Below, one piece after another: positions 44,393 through 54,083 of a stretch of DNA of 64,000 nucleotides. Under the pieces are notes generated by a model. That model was given only the letters and a program-made list of their open reading frames with translations. It had not been told where the DNA came from and made no database searches. Positions within the stretch are counted from its first letter, which is position 1. Each line of letters opens with the position of its first letter. The position numbers were made by a program, and so were the translations under genes. Source of the stretch: Thalassospira lucentensis (GTDB lineage: Bacteria > Pseudomonadota > Alphaproteobacteria > Rhodospirillales > Thalassospiraceae); assembly GCF_032921865.1 (NCBI RefSeq), contig NZ_CP136684.1, positions 292,501 through 356,500 on the forward strand. Direction: 5' to 3'.

Positions 44393-45199
44393 TCAATTCA
44401 CGGTCGAGAAGACCTTTTTGAGAACATCCGTCGTCCAGCGCGCCGGGTCGTTACGGATATCGGCTTCCTGCTTTGCGATGTAATAAAACAGGCCATCCAT
44501 CGCCTTGTTGGTCGCGTGATCGGAAAGTGATGCCTTGATGTCAGGCACCATCGGCAATGTGTCGTACTGTCCCATCATTTGATCGTAAAGCTGCAGCGCG
44601 CCGGTATCTGCCAATGCTTCGCCAATCACCGGTCTTAACCTGTTTTCGATATCGCCACCCGACACGCGGCGCAGATATTTTGTCGCCGCGTCTTCCGGCC
44701 CGTCGAGAATGCCCTTGGCATCTTCCAACGTCATTCTGCTGACGGCATCGGCCAAAATATCACCGGCATCCCGCATCGTCTGTTCGGCGGCGCGGTTCAT
44801 TCGCAATTCAATTTCCTCGCCATAACTGCCAAGCCCGGCGGCACTTAGCAACGATTGCGCATGTTTGACACTATCAGGCAGCGGAATATGCGCCACCGGG
44901 TCAGCATTGAAGCCATCCGTCACGCCAAGATCGGTGGTGACAACCTCAACCCCCTTATCAAGCGCCTGACGCAGGGCATCGGAAACCGTTTCGTCCGAAA
45001 GCCCCGCCATTGATGCCGAACTGCCGCCCGAACCGCTGCTGGTCGTGTTGTTCCCCGTCACGCTACCTAGTGCTTCCTTGGCCTTGTCAAAAAAGGATTG
45101 CGCCGACGCATCGACCGATATTCCGGCGATCAGAGCCAAAAAAGAGGCTGATACAATCAGGCGGGTAAAGGTGGTGGATTTCGGTGGCTGTGCTCGCAT
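44393..45199 (-). CDS. DUF4197-domain exported protein
   Basis: A periplasmic protein of 268 residues. After a signal peptide (about 1-34, ending ASA-QS) and a Ser/Gly linker, it carries LSDETVSDALRQALDKGVEV, DPVAHIPLPDSVKHAQSLLS and ATNKAMDGLFYYIAKQEADI, the pattern of DUF4197, a family of unknown role. The ATG at 45199 is selected as the start of the signal peptide. Monocistronic. Confidence 0.78.
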   Translation of the reverse strand: MRAQPPKSTTFTRLIVSASFLALIAGISVDASAQSFFDKAKEALGSVTGNNTTSSGSGGSSASMAGLSDETVSDALRQALDKGVEVVTTDLGVTDGFNADPVAHIPLPDSVKHAQSLLSAAGLGSYGEEIELRMNRAAEQTMRDAGDILADAVSRMTLEDAKGILDGPEDAATKYLRRVSGGDIENRLRPVIGEALADTGALQLYDQMMGQYDTLPMVPDIKASLSDHATNKAMDGLFYYIAKQEADIRNDPARWTTDVLKKVFSTVN

Positions 45200-45261
45200 G
45201 GATGTCCCCTTGGTTTTGATATTTTCACCATCCTGCAAGCAGATCATGGCCTTGAAAAGAC

Positions 45262-45292
45262 AAAACCCCGATCAATGACCGGGGTTTTGCAA
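45262..45292. terminator. Intrinsic terminator of clpB
   Basis: AAAACCCCG (45262-45270) pairs perfectly with CGGGGTTTT (45280-45288). On the minus strand it directly follows clpB. Confidence 0.85.
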
Positions 45293-45315
45293 CATTTCAA
45301 ATTCAGGCTGTTAGA

Positions 45316-47907
45316 TCAGTCGACCAGTTCGACTTTCTTGCCATTCAGCAGCAACTGACCGCCTTCGGCCGAAACCGGAATGGTATCGCCATCCTTGACC
45401 GTTCCTTCAAGGATCTGCATCGCCAGCGGGTTTTGCAGATAGCGTTGAACAACACGTTTAAGCGGGCGCGCACCATAGACCGGATCATATCCCTTGTCGG
45501 CCAGCCAGCTTTTGGCGAACTCGTCGAGTTGCAGGGTGATCTTGCGATCAAACAGCAGCTTTTCAAGGCGACCAAGCTGGATATCGACAATCGTGTCCAT
45601 CTGGGCACGTTTCAAACGATGGAACAGAAGGACTTCATCCAGCCGATTCAGGAATTCCGGACGGAACGATGCCCGCACGACTTCCATGACCTGACTGCGC
45701 AATTCGCTGCTATCGTGACCTTCTTCCTGATTGGCCAGAATGTCGGCCCCCAGGTTCGAGGTCAGGATAATCAGCGTATTGCGGAAGTCGACCGTACGTC
45801 CCTGCCCGTCAGTCAAACGACCTTCGTCAAGGACCTGCAACAGAACGTTGAACACATCGGGGTGGGCTTTTTCGACCTCGTCAAACAGAACCACCTGATA
45901 GGGACGCCGCCGCACCGCCTCGGTCAGCGAACCGCCTTCCTCGTACCCGACATAGCCCGGAGGCGCACCGATCAGGCGTGCCACCGCATGCTTTTCCATG
46001 AATTCCGACATATCAATGCGGACCATGGCCTGTTCATCATCAAACAGGAACTGCGCAAGCGCCTTGGTCAATTCGGTTTTACCAACACCGGTCGGACCAA
46101 GGAACAGGAACGATCCCATCGGCCGGTTCGGATCCTGCAACCCGGCACGTGCACGCCGTACCGCATTCGAGATCGACCGAACGGCTTCATCCTGACCAAC
46201 GACGCGTTTGCGCAGGATGTCTTCCATCCCCAGCAGCTTTTCACGTTCGCCTTCCAGCATCTTGTCGACCGGAATACCCGTCCAGCGCGACACGACCGAA
46301 GCAATGTGCTTTTCAGTCACCGCTTCTTCTTTCATGCCGTCGGCCTGATCGTCTTCGGCCTTTTCAAGCAACCGTTCCAGTGCAGGGATTTCTTCATATT
46401 GAAGCTGTCCCGCACGGTCGAGCCGCCCGTCACGCATCGCACGTTCAAGTTCGCCGCGTGCCTGATCAAGCTGTTCCTTGATATGGGTCGATGCCGCCAG
46501 TTCCTTTTTCTGGGCTTCCCATTTCGCGGTCAGTTCCGCTGATTTTCCTTCAAGCTCGGCCAGTTCCTTGTCAAGACGACCCAGACGATCTTTCGATGCC
46601 CGGTCTTCCTCTTTCTTAAGGGCTTCGCGTTCGATCTTGAGCTGAATGATGCGGCGATCAAGTTCGTCGATTTCTTCGGGCTTGGAATCAAGTTCCATCC
46701 GAAGACGCGACGCCGACTTATCCATAAGGTCAATCGCCTTGTCAGGCAGGAAGCGGTCCGTGATGTATCGGTTCGAAAGGGTTGCCGCCGCAACCAGCGC
46801 ATTATCGGCAATACGCACACCGTGATGGAGTTCGTATTTTTCCTTGATGCCGCGCAGGATCGAAACCGTGTCGGAAACGCTTGGTTCGGAGACAAACACC
46901 GGTTGGAAACGACGGGCAAGTGCCGCGTCCTTTTCAATATGCTGGCGATATTCGTCCAGGGTTGTCGCCCCAACGCAGTGAAGTTCACCGCGCGCCAGTG
47001 CCGGTTTCAAAAGGTTGGAGGCATCCATCGATCCCTCGGCCTTTCCGGCCCCGACCAGCGTGTGCAATTCATCAATGAACAGAACGATCTGCCCTGCTTC
47101 GGCCTCGATCTCGGACATCACCGCTTTCAGACGTTCCTCGAACTCGCCACGGAACTTGGCACCGGCAATCAACGCACCAAGATCAAGCGACAGAAGTTTC
47201 TTGTCCTTGAGCGTTTCGGGCACGTCACCCTTGACAATGCGCAATGCCAGACCTTCGGCAATGGCGGTTTTACCCACGCCGGGCTCGCCGATCAGAACCG
47301 GGTTGTTTTTTGTCCGGCGCGACAGAACCTGAATCGCGCGCCGAATTTCTTCGTCACGGCCGATCACAGGGTCAAGCTTGCCCTCACGTGCCGCCGCCGT
47401 CAGATCACGCGCGTATTTCTTAAGCGCATCATACTGGCTTTCCGCACCGGCACTATCAGCCGTACGGCCCTTACGGATGTCATTGATTGCCCCGTTAAGG
47501 GCCTGTGCGGTAACACCGGCATCGGCCAGCACCTTGCCCGCCACCGATTTTGGATCAAGCGCAATAGTCAAAAGCAACCGTTCGGCTGTGACATAGCTGT
47601 CACCGGCTTTCTTGGCGACTTCCTGTGCCTGATCGATCAGGCGGGCAAACTCGGATGATAGATAAATCTGGCCATTGCCGCCCGAAACCTTGGGCAGTTT
47701 TGCCAGTTCCTGAGCACAACGATCCTGTGCAGTTTTGGGCTTTCCGCCCGCTGCCTTGATAAGATTTGCCGCCAGACCTTCTTCATCGTCAAGCAGCACT
47801 TTCAGAAGATGGATCGGTACAAATTGCTGATGGTTTTCACGTAGCGCCAGTGATTGCGCCGCCTGAAGGAACCCTTTGGACCGGTCCGTAAACTTTTCGA
47901 ATTCCAT
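45316..47907 (-). CDS. clpB: ATP-dependent protein disaggregase ClpB
   Basis: Hexameric AAA+ chaperone that, with DnaK, re-solubilises aggregated proteins. The 863-residue product has the N-domain ([20 protein letters not shown]), first Walker A GEPGVGKT (about 205), a coiled-coil middle domain (about 405-525, VEKA-free, rich in [20 protein letters not shown]), second Walker [10 protein letters not shown] (about 604) and the C-terminal KPLKR-like box [18 protein letters not shown]. The middle domain separates it from ClpA/C. The ATG at 47907 has AGGAG eight bases upstream. No clear RpoH promoter could be placed. Confidence 0.96.
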   Translation of the reverse strand: MEFEKFTDRSKGFLQAAQSLALRENHQQFVPIHLLKVLLDDEEGLAANLIKAAGGKPKTAQDRCAQELAKLPKVSGGNGQIYLSSEFARLIDQAQEVAKKAGDSYVTAERLLLTIALDPKSVAGKVLADAGVTAQALNGAINDIRKGRTADSAGAESQYDALKKYARDLTAAAREGKLDPVIGRDEEIRRAIQVLSRRTKNNPVLIGEPGVGKTAIAEGLALRIVKGDVPETLKDKKLLSLDLGALIAGAKFRGEFEERLKAVMSEIEAEAGQIVLFIDELHTLVGAGKAEGSMDASNLLKPALARGELHCVGATTLDEYRQHIEKDAALARRFQPVFVSEPSVSDTVSILRGIKEKYELHHGVRIADNALVAAATLSNRYITDRFLPDKAIDLMDKSASRLRMELDSKPEEIDELDRRIIQLKIEREALKKEEDRASKDRLGRLDKELAELEGKSAELTAKWEAQKKELAASTHIKEQLDQARGELERAMRDGRLDRAGQLQYEEIPALERLLEKAEDDQADGMKEEAVTEKHIASVVSRWTGIPVDKMLEGEREKLLGMEDILRKRVVGQDEAVRSISNAVRRARAGLQDPNRPMGSFLFLGPTGVGKTELTKALAQFLFDDEQAMVRIDMSEFMEKHAVARLIGAPPGYVGYEEGGSLTEAVRRRPYQVVLFDEVEKAHPDVFNVLLQVLDEGRLTDGQGRTVDFRNTLIILTSNLGADILANQEEGHDSSELRSQVMEVVRASFRPEFLNRLDEVLLFHRLKRAQMDTIVDIQLGRLEKLLFDRKITLQLDEFAKSWLADKGYDPVYGARPLKRVVQRYLQNPLAMQILEGTVKDGDTIPVSAEGGQLLLNGKKVELVD

Positions 47908-48292
47908 GCCTGTCACTCCTTGAGCCAACAGTATCGTATCATGCGGACCTTCTTGGAAGCATCCGCGACCTTAAGTGGTTTTATCCACAATAGAAATTAT
48001 CAATCATTCTATTGCCGACGTCTTTGATATGTCTCAGTTCCCTGTCTTTGCAAGACGATACCCCTACAAAAGTTGCAAGAATTATTTGTGCACCGCAGCA
48101 CCATTTTCTGGCACCATTCAAGATTACGGCGAAAGGCGTTGTCATTCTGGCTAAATCTGTTGTCTGCCAACTGGCGGGAAGTCTTGCCCTCGGGATAACA
48201 ACGCATTAACGTCGCCATTCATATTTTTCTGGCCTACCTGTCGGCCCGCCCCGTTTGCCGACAGATAACCGCGCCCCACAGGATCAAACGCC
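47908..48292. other. Divergent intergenic region clpB / MOSC gene
   Basis: 385 bp holding the promoters of clpB and the MOSC gene. I see neither a coding frame nor a heat-shock promoter that matches the CTTGAA-N17-CCATNT form. Confidence 0.35.
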
Positions 48293-49064
48293 ATGACTAT
48301 CGAACTCAAAGCCATAAAAAGATACCCGGTCAAAGGGCTAAGCGGCATCGAAATGCCTGCTGCCGACATCACGGCTCATCAGATGCTGAAGGATGACCGT
48401 CGCTTTATCATCGCGACCCAGTCATCAGTCGGACAGGACGGCGTGCATGAATGGGCACGAAAAAGCAATTTCCTGCAATTGGTCAACACGCCGAAACTCG
48501 CTGAACTTGGCATCGAATATGACGACGCGACAACAACGTTGTCGATCCTGCGGAACGGTCGTGCAATCTGCAAAGGCAATCTTGAAGACAAAATGGGTCG
48601 CACCGTGGTCGAGGACTTCCTGAAGGCATTCCTGAAAAATGACGCCGCCGGAACACCTAAAATCTATTCGGTCCCCGATGTCAGCTTTGGCGACATGAAG
48701 GAACCCTATATATCGGTCATCAATCTGGCATCGGTACGCGATTTCGGCGACCGTATTGTTCAGAAAGAAATCGATCCGATGCGGTTTCGTGGCAATCTGC
48801 TGATTGACGGGCTTGAGCCGTGGGCCGAACTGAAATGGGAAGAGGGCCAGATCGTTCAGATCAACGGCGTTGATTTCCGAGTCATCCATCCGATCACGCG
48901 CTGCAAGGCAACCAGCGTCAATCCCGGCACAGCCGAGTTCTGATATCAACGTTCCGCTGATGCTGCGCAAGGGGCTGAACCACCTTTACATGGGTGTTTA
49001 TGTCGAACCGGTCAATTCCGGCCAGATCCGGCCCGGCGACGAAATTGCCGTTATAAAAGACTGA
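48293..49064 (+). pseudogene. MOSC-domain protein gene with frameshift near the 3' end
   Basis: MOSC domains bind sulfur or carry sulfur for molybdenum-cofactor-related reactions. The first frame (216 residues) has the N-terminal barrel (IKRYPVKGLSGIEMP), DPMRFRGNLLIDGLEPWAEL and RCKATSVNPGTAE, but ends at TGA 48941-48943. The expected C-terminus (SDINVPLMLRKGLNHLYMGV, then YVEPVNSGQIRPGDEI) continues in the +1 frame to 49064. Skipping one T in GAGTTCTGAT (48934-48943) restores a full protein of about 256 residues. It is a true frameshift or a sequencing error. Confidence 0.75.
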
Positions 49065-49093
49065 CACGCGAGATTGTCACGCTCCGACGTCAG

Positions 49094-50677
49094 CTAGCTG
49101 AAAGTCGGGGCGTGAACCGCCATTCCCTGAAACATCTCGTCATGATACCAGTCAATCCGGTATGCCCGGATCGGCGGGACACCTTTGCGAAACAGTATCT
49201 GTTCTTCGGCCGGAAACCGCGCGACTTCAGTTGATCGCAGGATAGGCTGATTGTCCTGTGGTCGCAAATGCACCGGCCGGTCACCACTTGCACCGCCACC
49301 GGTATCGTCAAACTTCGACATCGCCGTCAGTCCGGAAACCCAGTCGAGGTTGAAAGCCCCATCCTGGCTGAGCACCGAAATCGCATCCGCCCGCCCGACA
49401 ACATTTTCCCAGTTCAGACAAACATCCATCAGGCCACTGACGCCGGAAAAACCGGGCCAGATGATCATGCCATCGCCAAGCCCGCCGCCCAAAAGACGTT
49501 CAAACAACGGCATGCGGCCAATCGCCTCAATCCCGTCAAACAGGACCAGAAACTCCGCATCCCCGCTTTTCCAGTCGCGGCGGGTAATAAGCTGCATCAT
49601 GGCGCCAATCATCACCCGGCTGAATGCGGTCTGGGTGTCGGGTGTTTCCCCGCCCATCCGCCCGACAATGAAAATCGAGACGGGCCGACCGGTCAGATCA
49701 TCAATACCAAACGTGCTGTTGCCCAGAACCCGTGCAATCGCGGGATTGTCGAAATCTGCTGTTGCCATGCGACATGCTTCGATAATCGACAGACGCTGGT
49801 CTTCGGTCATATCAAGAATGGTCAGGGCAATGTCGGAAATCCTGCCATCGGCGGACTCGATTCCCATCAGTTCCTCAAGGATTTTATAAAACCGATGAGA
49901 CGGCATCACCAGATTGCGCCGGACCTCGGCAAGGCTTCTGTTTTCTTTCAGGCTCTTCTGCATGGTGTAAACGATGAATCCCTGCAAAAGAGTACGTGCC
50001 GCACGGGTTTCCTGTTCGTCAAGTTCCTGAACAAAGACTGGCGCCAGCAATGTATCGGCAATTAGCCCGGCATCCGCAATCAGCCCTTCGCCCTGCTGGC
50101 GCATGAAATCGCAAGGATTGAACTGATCGGTTTCCGCCCCAGCCTGACCATGCGGATCAATCAGAATAACCCGTTGCCCCAACTTTTTGCGGCGATCCTG
50201 CACGGCACGGTAAATGCTGCCATGACGTTCATAAACAAACAGCGCACCAGTATGCAGCAAAGCGTTCGGCTCTGCCGAGGCGCGGTAATATTCTTCGGGT
50301 TTGCTGGAAAATGTGATTACCCGACGCAGTCCCGATGAACCGATCAACCTTTTCTCCGTTCCCCAGCGTCCGAGAACGATTGACGGCTTGGGATCAAGAA
50401 GCTTGCGAGCGTCAAGGTCTTCTACCTTCGCCCACTGGCCTTCGACCTTCATTCGTGCGGCCTGCATTGGCGAAACGGATTGCTTTTTATTGGACGGCGA
50501 CGATTGCAGACGATTAAGGACGATAACAATCAGCGGCAGGAACATTGGGATGATAAAACAGACAGCCCCCAGTAAAGCCAGTTCATAGTCACCGTTAAAC
50601 ACGCCAAGAGCGACAACCATCGCACCAAGCGCCCACAACAGCACCATGACGACCCGGAACAAACCTGTTCCCATCAT
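49094..50677 (-). CDS. VirD4/TraG-like protein with degenerate ATPase motifs
   Basis: A 527-residue protein with two N-terminal membrane helices (about 8-27 and 32-54) and a body that follows VirD4/TraG coupling proteins: WAKVEDLDARKLLDPKPSIV, then GQRVILIDPHGQAGAETDQF with FNPCDF, and an acidic C-terminus. The Walker A GxTGSGK(G/S) is replaced by ITFSSKPEEYYR, and Walker B reads EFLVLFDGIEAIGRMP (about 372-387), Gly for the catalytic Glu. It is probably a pseudo-ATPase. No relaxase, VirB or mobilisation gene lies nearby. The role is unknown; DNA or protein binding at the membrane is a guess. Confidence 0.6.
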   Translation of the reverse strand: MMGTGLFRVVMVLLWALGAMVVALGVFNGDYELALLGAVCFIIPMFLPLIVIVLNRLQSSPSNKKQSVSPMQAARMKVEGQWAKVEDLDARKLLDPKPSIVLGRWGTEKRLIGSSGLRRVITFSSKPEEYYRASAEPNALLHTGALFVYERHGSIYRAVQDRRKKLGQRVILIDPHGQAGAETDQFNPCDFMRQQGEGLIADAGLIADTLLAPVFVQELDEQETRAARTLLQGFIVYTMQKSLKENRSLAEVRRNLVMPSHRFYKILEELMGIESADGRISDIALTILDMTEDQRLSIIEACRMATADFDNPAIARVLGNSTFGIDDLTGRPVSIFIVGRMGGETPDTQTAFSRVMIGAMMQLITRRDWKSGDAEFLVLFDGIEAIGRMPLFERLLGGGLGDGMIIWPGFSGVSGLMDVCLNWENVVGRADAISVLSQDGAFNLDWVSGLTAMSKFDDTGGGASGDRPVHLRPQDNQPILRSTEVARFPAEEQILFRKGVPPIRAYRIDWYHDEMFQGMAVHAPTFS

Positions 50678-50888
50678 TCAACCCCCAAGAATGTTTACCT
50701 GTCTTTTGGCGAAGTGACCCCGTTGCATTTTCATGCCTTCCGCCCCGCCAGCAGGCTCCGTTACTATCAAGTGATATCAGTTAAAATCGCAAGTTGCACC
50801 ATATTACCTATTTATGGACGGGCAGTTTCACATCAAGAAGTCCAATTGACAGTCCGGCAAACAAACCAGTCGCAACGCTGTTTTTCAA

Positions 50889-50930
50889 AACCAGAAAACA
50901 ACAAACCCCGCGGGATTTCTCCGGCGGGGT
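50889..50930 (-). terminator. Intrinsic terminator of the DUF4167 gene
   Basis: On the minus strand ACCCCGC (50930-50924) pairs with GCGGGGT (50911-50905), followed by TTGTTGTTTTCTGG. Confidence 0.7.
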
Positions 50931-50957
50931 CTGTTGTAATCGTGGCAACGCAAAGGA

Positions 50958-51785
50958 TCAGGCAGAAACAGTTTCCGCCGATTTATCTTCGCTTGAGCCT
51001 TCTTCGCCGTCCTCACGACCGGCAGCACGGCTGCGGCCACGACGGGCTGTCGGATGACGACCGCGTGTGCGGCTTGTTCCGGCAGCGGCTTTACGCGGTT
51101 TCTTTTCTTCACTGTCCGCCGAGGTGTCGGTATCGGCATTGTCAGCTGGCCCTATATCCAAAGACGGCTGGTCGCTGTCTTCGGACGCCGCCTTTGGTGG
51201 GCGACCACGCGGTGCGGCACGGCGCGCACGCGGTGCACGCTTTACCGGTGCTGCATCGCCATCGTTGCTGTCTGCGGAAGAAGCAGCGGCAGAAGCGGCA
51301 ACGTCATTGCCATCTGACGAATTGTTGCCAGTATCATTCGACGTATTATCTGCCGATGCCGCAACGTCATCCTGGCTGACAGAGTTATCGTTGCTGTCGT
51401 CACCATTCTGGTTTTCGCTACGCTCGTCACGGTTCGGGCGATTGTTACCCCGATCATTCCGGTCGTTGCGATCATTACGCTGCGGGCGCGGGTTATTATT
51501 GTCGCCACGCTCTTCGCGACGCTGGTTTTCCCAGTCAATCGCAGCCTGCAAAATACGATGATAGTGTTCCGCATGCTGGTAATAGTTTTCAGCAAGAACC
51601 GGATCGTCAGTGCAATCCTTGGCCAGCGAAACATATTTTTCGTAAACCTGCTGGGCGTTTCCACGAACGCGCCCGTCCGGACCGTTACTGTCAAAAGTCT
51701 GAAATTTCGGATTTACAGGACGTTTATTCGGCTGCTGCCGTCCGCGCGGACGCTTATTATTGTTGTTGTTGTTGTTATTTCTCAT
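50958..51785 (-). CDS. DUF4167-domain protein with disordered tail
   Basis: A 275-residue protein: a start of Arg and eight Asn, a basic Arg/Pro segment, then the DUF4167 core FDSNGPDGRVRGNAQQVYEK and AENYYQHAEHYHRILQAAID (about 35-85), and a 190-residue disordered tail of Asn/Asp/Arg-rich repeats turning Ala/Ser- and Lys/Arg-rich. It resembles an RNA-binding protein, but the family function is not established. The Asn run is encoded by a (GTT)n-type tract (minus-strand AAC/AAT). Next to prmC and prfA, as commonly found in alphaproteobacteria. Confidence 0.8.
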   Translation of the reverse strand: MRNNNNNNNNKRPRGRQQPNKRPVNPKFQTFDSNGPDGRVRGNAQQVYEKYVSLAKDCTDDPVLAENYYQHAEHYHRILQAAIDWENQRREERGDNNNPRPQRNDRNDRNDRGNNRPNRDERSENQNGDDSNDNSVSQDDVAASADNTSNDTGNNSSDGNDVAASAAASSADSNDGDAAPVKRAPRARRAAPRGRPPKAASEDSDQPSLDIGPADNADTDTSADSEEKKPRKAAAGTSRTRGRHPTARRGRSRAAGREDGEEGSSEDKSAETVSA

Positions 51786-52075
51786 ATCAACATGTCTTTG
51801 GTGTTGAAGGACAAATCCGGATTCATCTAGGAATCCCGGAACCACTCCGTCTGAAAAACATATTTCCCGCTAAACAGTACCGGTCAAACGGCACTAGGAC
51901 AAACCCACCGAAGACCTTGAAGGGAACGGAGATTTATTACTGTTTACAGGGGAACACGGCGCTTTCATAGCGCGTCGGGCACCCGGCCCGTAAAAACAAC
52001 CTATATGGCTTGACGCCTTATTCCAACTGTTTTTTTCAATGCCCGTATTTTTTTTGCAATGACGTGGCAGATCGG

Positions 52076-52996
52076 TCAGATCACACAGCGCCCGACCGAG
52101 CAACGGGTCTTTTTGGCCGCAACACAGCGCACGATCCCGCCCAGGTCTTCGCGATATTCCACACCAACAAAACCGGCCTCGACCAAAAGGCGGGCAACGT
52201 CTTCTTCCTGTCCCTGTCCGATTTCAAAAATCACAAACCCGGCCGGTTTGACGAGGGAAAACGCAACCTGTGACAGAATACGATACGCACCAAGTCCGTC
52301 GCCTTCGTCCGTCAGTGCCAGACGCGGATCATATTCGCGTACTTCGGGCGACAGTGTTTCCATATCGGCCTGCGTGATATAGGGCGGATTGGACACCACC
52401 AGATCAAATCCGGTCTGGCGTTCCCCGTCCGTAATCGCACTGTCCCAGTCAGAAACACGGAACTCAACCTGATCGGCAAGATCAAGACGCTGGGCATTTT
52501 GGCGTGCGCAGGCAACCGCGCCCTCGCTGATATCAACGCCAAGTCCGCTTGCATTTTGCAAATCGCCAATGATCGACAGCAAAAGGCACCCGGTGCCTGT
52601 TCCGAAATCAAGAACCGTCGGCGCGTCCGCATCTTCGAGCCAGTCCAGCGCCAGTTCAACAATCGTCTCGCTGTCCGGTCGCGGGTCAAGCGTTTCGGGC
52701 GAAAGCCTGAAACTATGCCGCCAGAAATCCCGCTGCCCCAGAATACGCGATACCGGCTCATGCTTCAGACGACGCGCAACCATGTCGCGGAACTTTGCAA
52801 CGGCATCTGCCCCCACCACGTCTTCCGGCCACGCAGCAATCCGACTGCCATCGACACCGGCGGCATCGGACAAAAGAATACGGGCGTCCATTCGGGCATT
52901 TTCAATACCGGCATCGCGCAGAGCGCCAGCCGCTTCGGCCATCAAGGCACAAAGGGTTAGCGCATTGTCTTTCGTGCTGGCATTGTCTGCCGTCAT
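52076..52996 (-). CDS. prmC: Peptide chain release factor N5-glutamine methyltransferase
   Basis: Methylates the Gln of the GGQ motif in release factors. The 306-residue protein has an N-terminal helical domain, the AdoMet motif VLDFGTGTGCLLLSI (about 125), the substrate motif SNPPYI (about 200) and FIEIG-like FEIGQGQEED. The ATG at 52996 precedes MTADNAS and lies 5 bp after the prfA stop, so it is translated from the same mRNA as its own substrate. Confidence 0.93.
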   Translation of the reverse strand: MTADNASTKDNALTLCALMAEAAGALRDAGIENARMDARILLSDAAGVDGSRIAAWPEDVVGADAVAKFRDMVARRLKHEPVSRILGQRDFWRHSFRLSPETLDPRPDSETIVELALDWLEDADAPTVLDFGTGTGCLLLSIIGDLQNASGLGVDISEGAVACARQNAQRLDLADQVEFRVSDWDSAITDGERQTGFDLVVSNPPYITQADMETLSPEVREYDPRLALTDEGDGLGAYRILSQVAFSLVKPAGFVIFEIGQGQEEDVARLLVEAGFVGVEYREDLGGIVRCVAAKKTRCSVGRCVI

Positions 52997-53000
52997 CGGA

Positions 53001-54083
53001 TCAATTCTCGATCTCGGCCAGTTTCTGCGCCTGATCTTCGGCAATCAGGGCATCAATCATTTCATCGACCGACGGCCCGCCGGTGATGAAATCGTCCAAA
53101 CGATAAAGGGTCAGGTTGATGCGATGATCCGATACACGTCCCTGCGGGAAGTTATAGGTCCGGATACGTTCCGAACGATCACCTGAACCGACCTGTGATT
53201 TGCGATCGGCCGCACGCGCACTGTCCTTGCTTTCGCGTTCCTGATCATACAGGCGCGAAAGCAGCATCTTCATCGCCTTTTCCTTGTTCTTGTGCTGCGA
53301 TTTTGCTTCCTGGCTCGCAGCGACCACGCCGGTTGGAATGTGGGTAATACGCACCGCACTGTCCGTGGTGTTAACGTGCTGGCCACCGGCCCCTTGCGAA
53401 CGATAGGTATCAATCCGCAAGTCTTTCGGGTCGATATGAATATCGACTTCTTCCGCCTCGGGCAGAACAGCGACCGTTGCCGCCGAGGTATGAATACGCC
53501 CGCCGCCCTCGGTCACCGGCACACGCTGAACCCGGTGCACGCCGCTTTCGAATTTCAGGCGCGCAAACACACCTGCACCCGATACGTTGACGATAACTTC
53601 CTTGTATCCGCCAAGGTCGTTTTCATTGGCGTCCATCTGCTCGAACTTCCAGCCGCGGTTTTCCGCATAACGCTGATACATGCGATACAGGTCGGCGGCA
53701 AAAAGTGCGGCTTCCTCGCCGCCGGTACCAGCGCGAATTTCAAGGATGGCGTTCTTTTCGTCCGCGTCATCCTTGGGCAGAAGCATCAGCTTCACTTCGT
53801 GCTCGGCCTTGGGCAATTCGTCGAGGATTTCATATTTCTCGGCTTCGGCCATTTCACGCATGTCGCGATCAGACCCGGCATCGTCAAGGATTTCCTGCGC
53901 GCCCTCCAGATCGGCACGAAGCTTTTTTACCTTCTCGACCGCATCAACAATCGGGGAAAGTTCGGCATATTCGCGCGACAGTTTGGCAAACGAGTCACCA
54001 TCCGTCGCCCCGCCCGACAGCAGGGATTTGAGTTCGTCGAACCGGCGTACAACGCCATCAAGTTTACCGGGGTCCAGACTCAC
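53001..54083 (-). CDS. prfA: Peptide chain release factor 1
   Basis: Recognises UAA/UAG and triggers release of the peptide. In 360 residues, the anticodon-like PVT (about 186-188) in [20 protein letters not shown] identifies RF1 rather than RF2, and [10 protein letters not shown] (about 228) is the catalytic loop methylated by PrmC. The start overlaps the hemA stop by 4 bp. Part of hisS-hemA-prfA-prmC, all minus strand. Confidence 0.96.
   Translation of the reverse strand: MSLDPGKLDGVVRRFDELKSLLSGGATDGDSFAKLSREYAELSPIVDAVEKVKKLRADLEGAQEILDDAGSDRDMREMAEAEKYEILDELPKAEHEVKLMLLPKDDADEKNAILEIRAGTGGEEAALFAADLYRMYQRYAENRGWKFEQMDANENDLGGYKEVIVNVSGAGVFARLKFESGVHRVQRVPVTEGGGRIHTSAATVAVLPEAEEVDIHIDPKDLRIDTYRSQGAGGQHVNTTDSAVRITHIPTGVVAASQEAKSQHKNKEKAMKMLLSRLYDQERESKDSARAADRKSQVGSGDRSERIRTYNFPQGRVSDHRINLTLYRLDDFITGGPSVDEMIDALIAEDQAQKLAEIEN

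Noticed and set aside
45433-46542. 369-codon plus-strand frame opposite clpB
   Set aside because: Antisense to the highly conserved clpB coding sequence; no ribosome-binding site or protein character.
48934-48943. Programmed +1 frameshift in the MOSC gene
   Set aside because: TTC-TGA does not allow good re-pairing of the P-site tRNA in the +1 frame, and no upstream Shine-Dalgarno-like stimulator is evident; kept as frameshift mutation or sequencing error.
49094-50677. Conjugative element or type IV secretion system
   Set aside because: Only the VirD4-like gene is present; there is no relaxase, VirB set, integrase, tRNA or attachment repeat, and the flanks are core genes.
51900-52050. Hairpin CGGGC/GCCCG near 51978-51992 as terminator
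   Set aside because: Not followed by a T-run on either strand in the right orientation.
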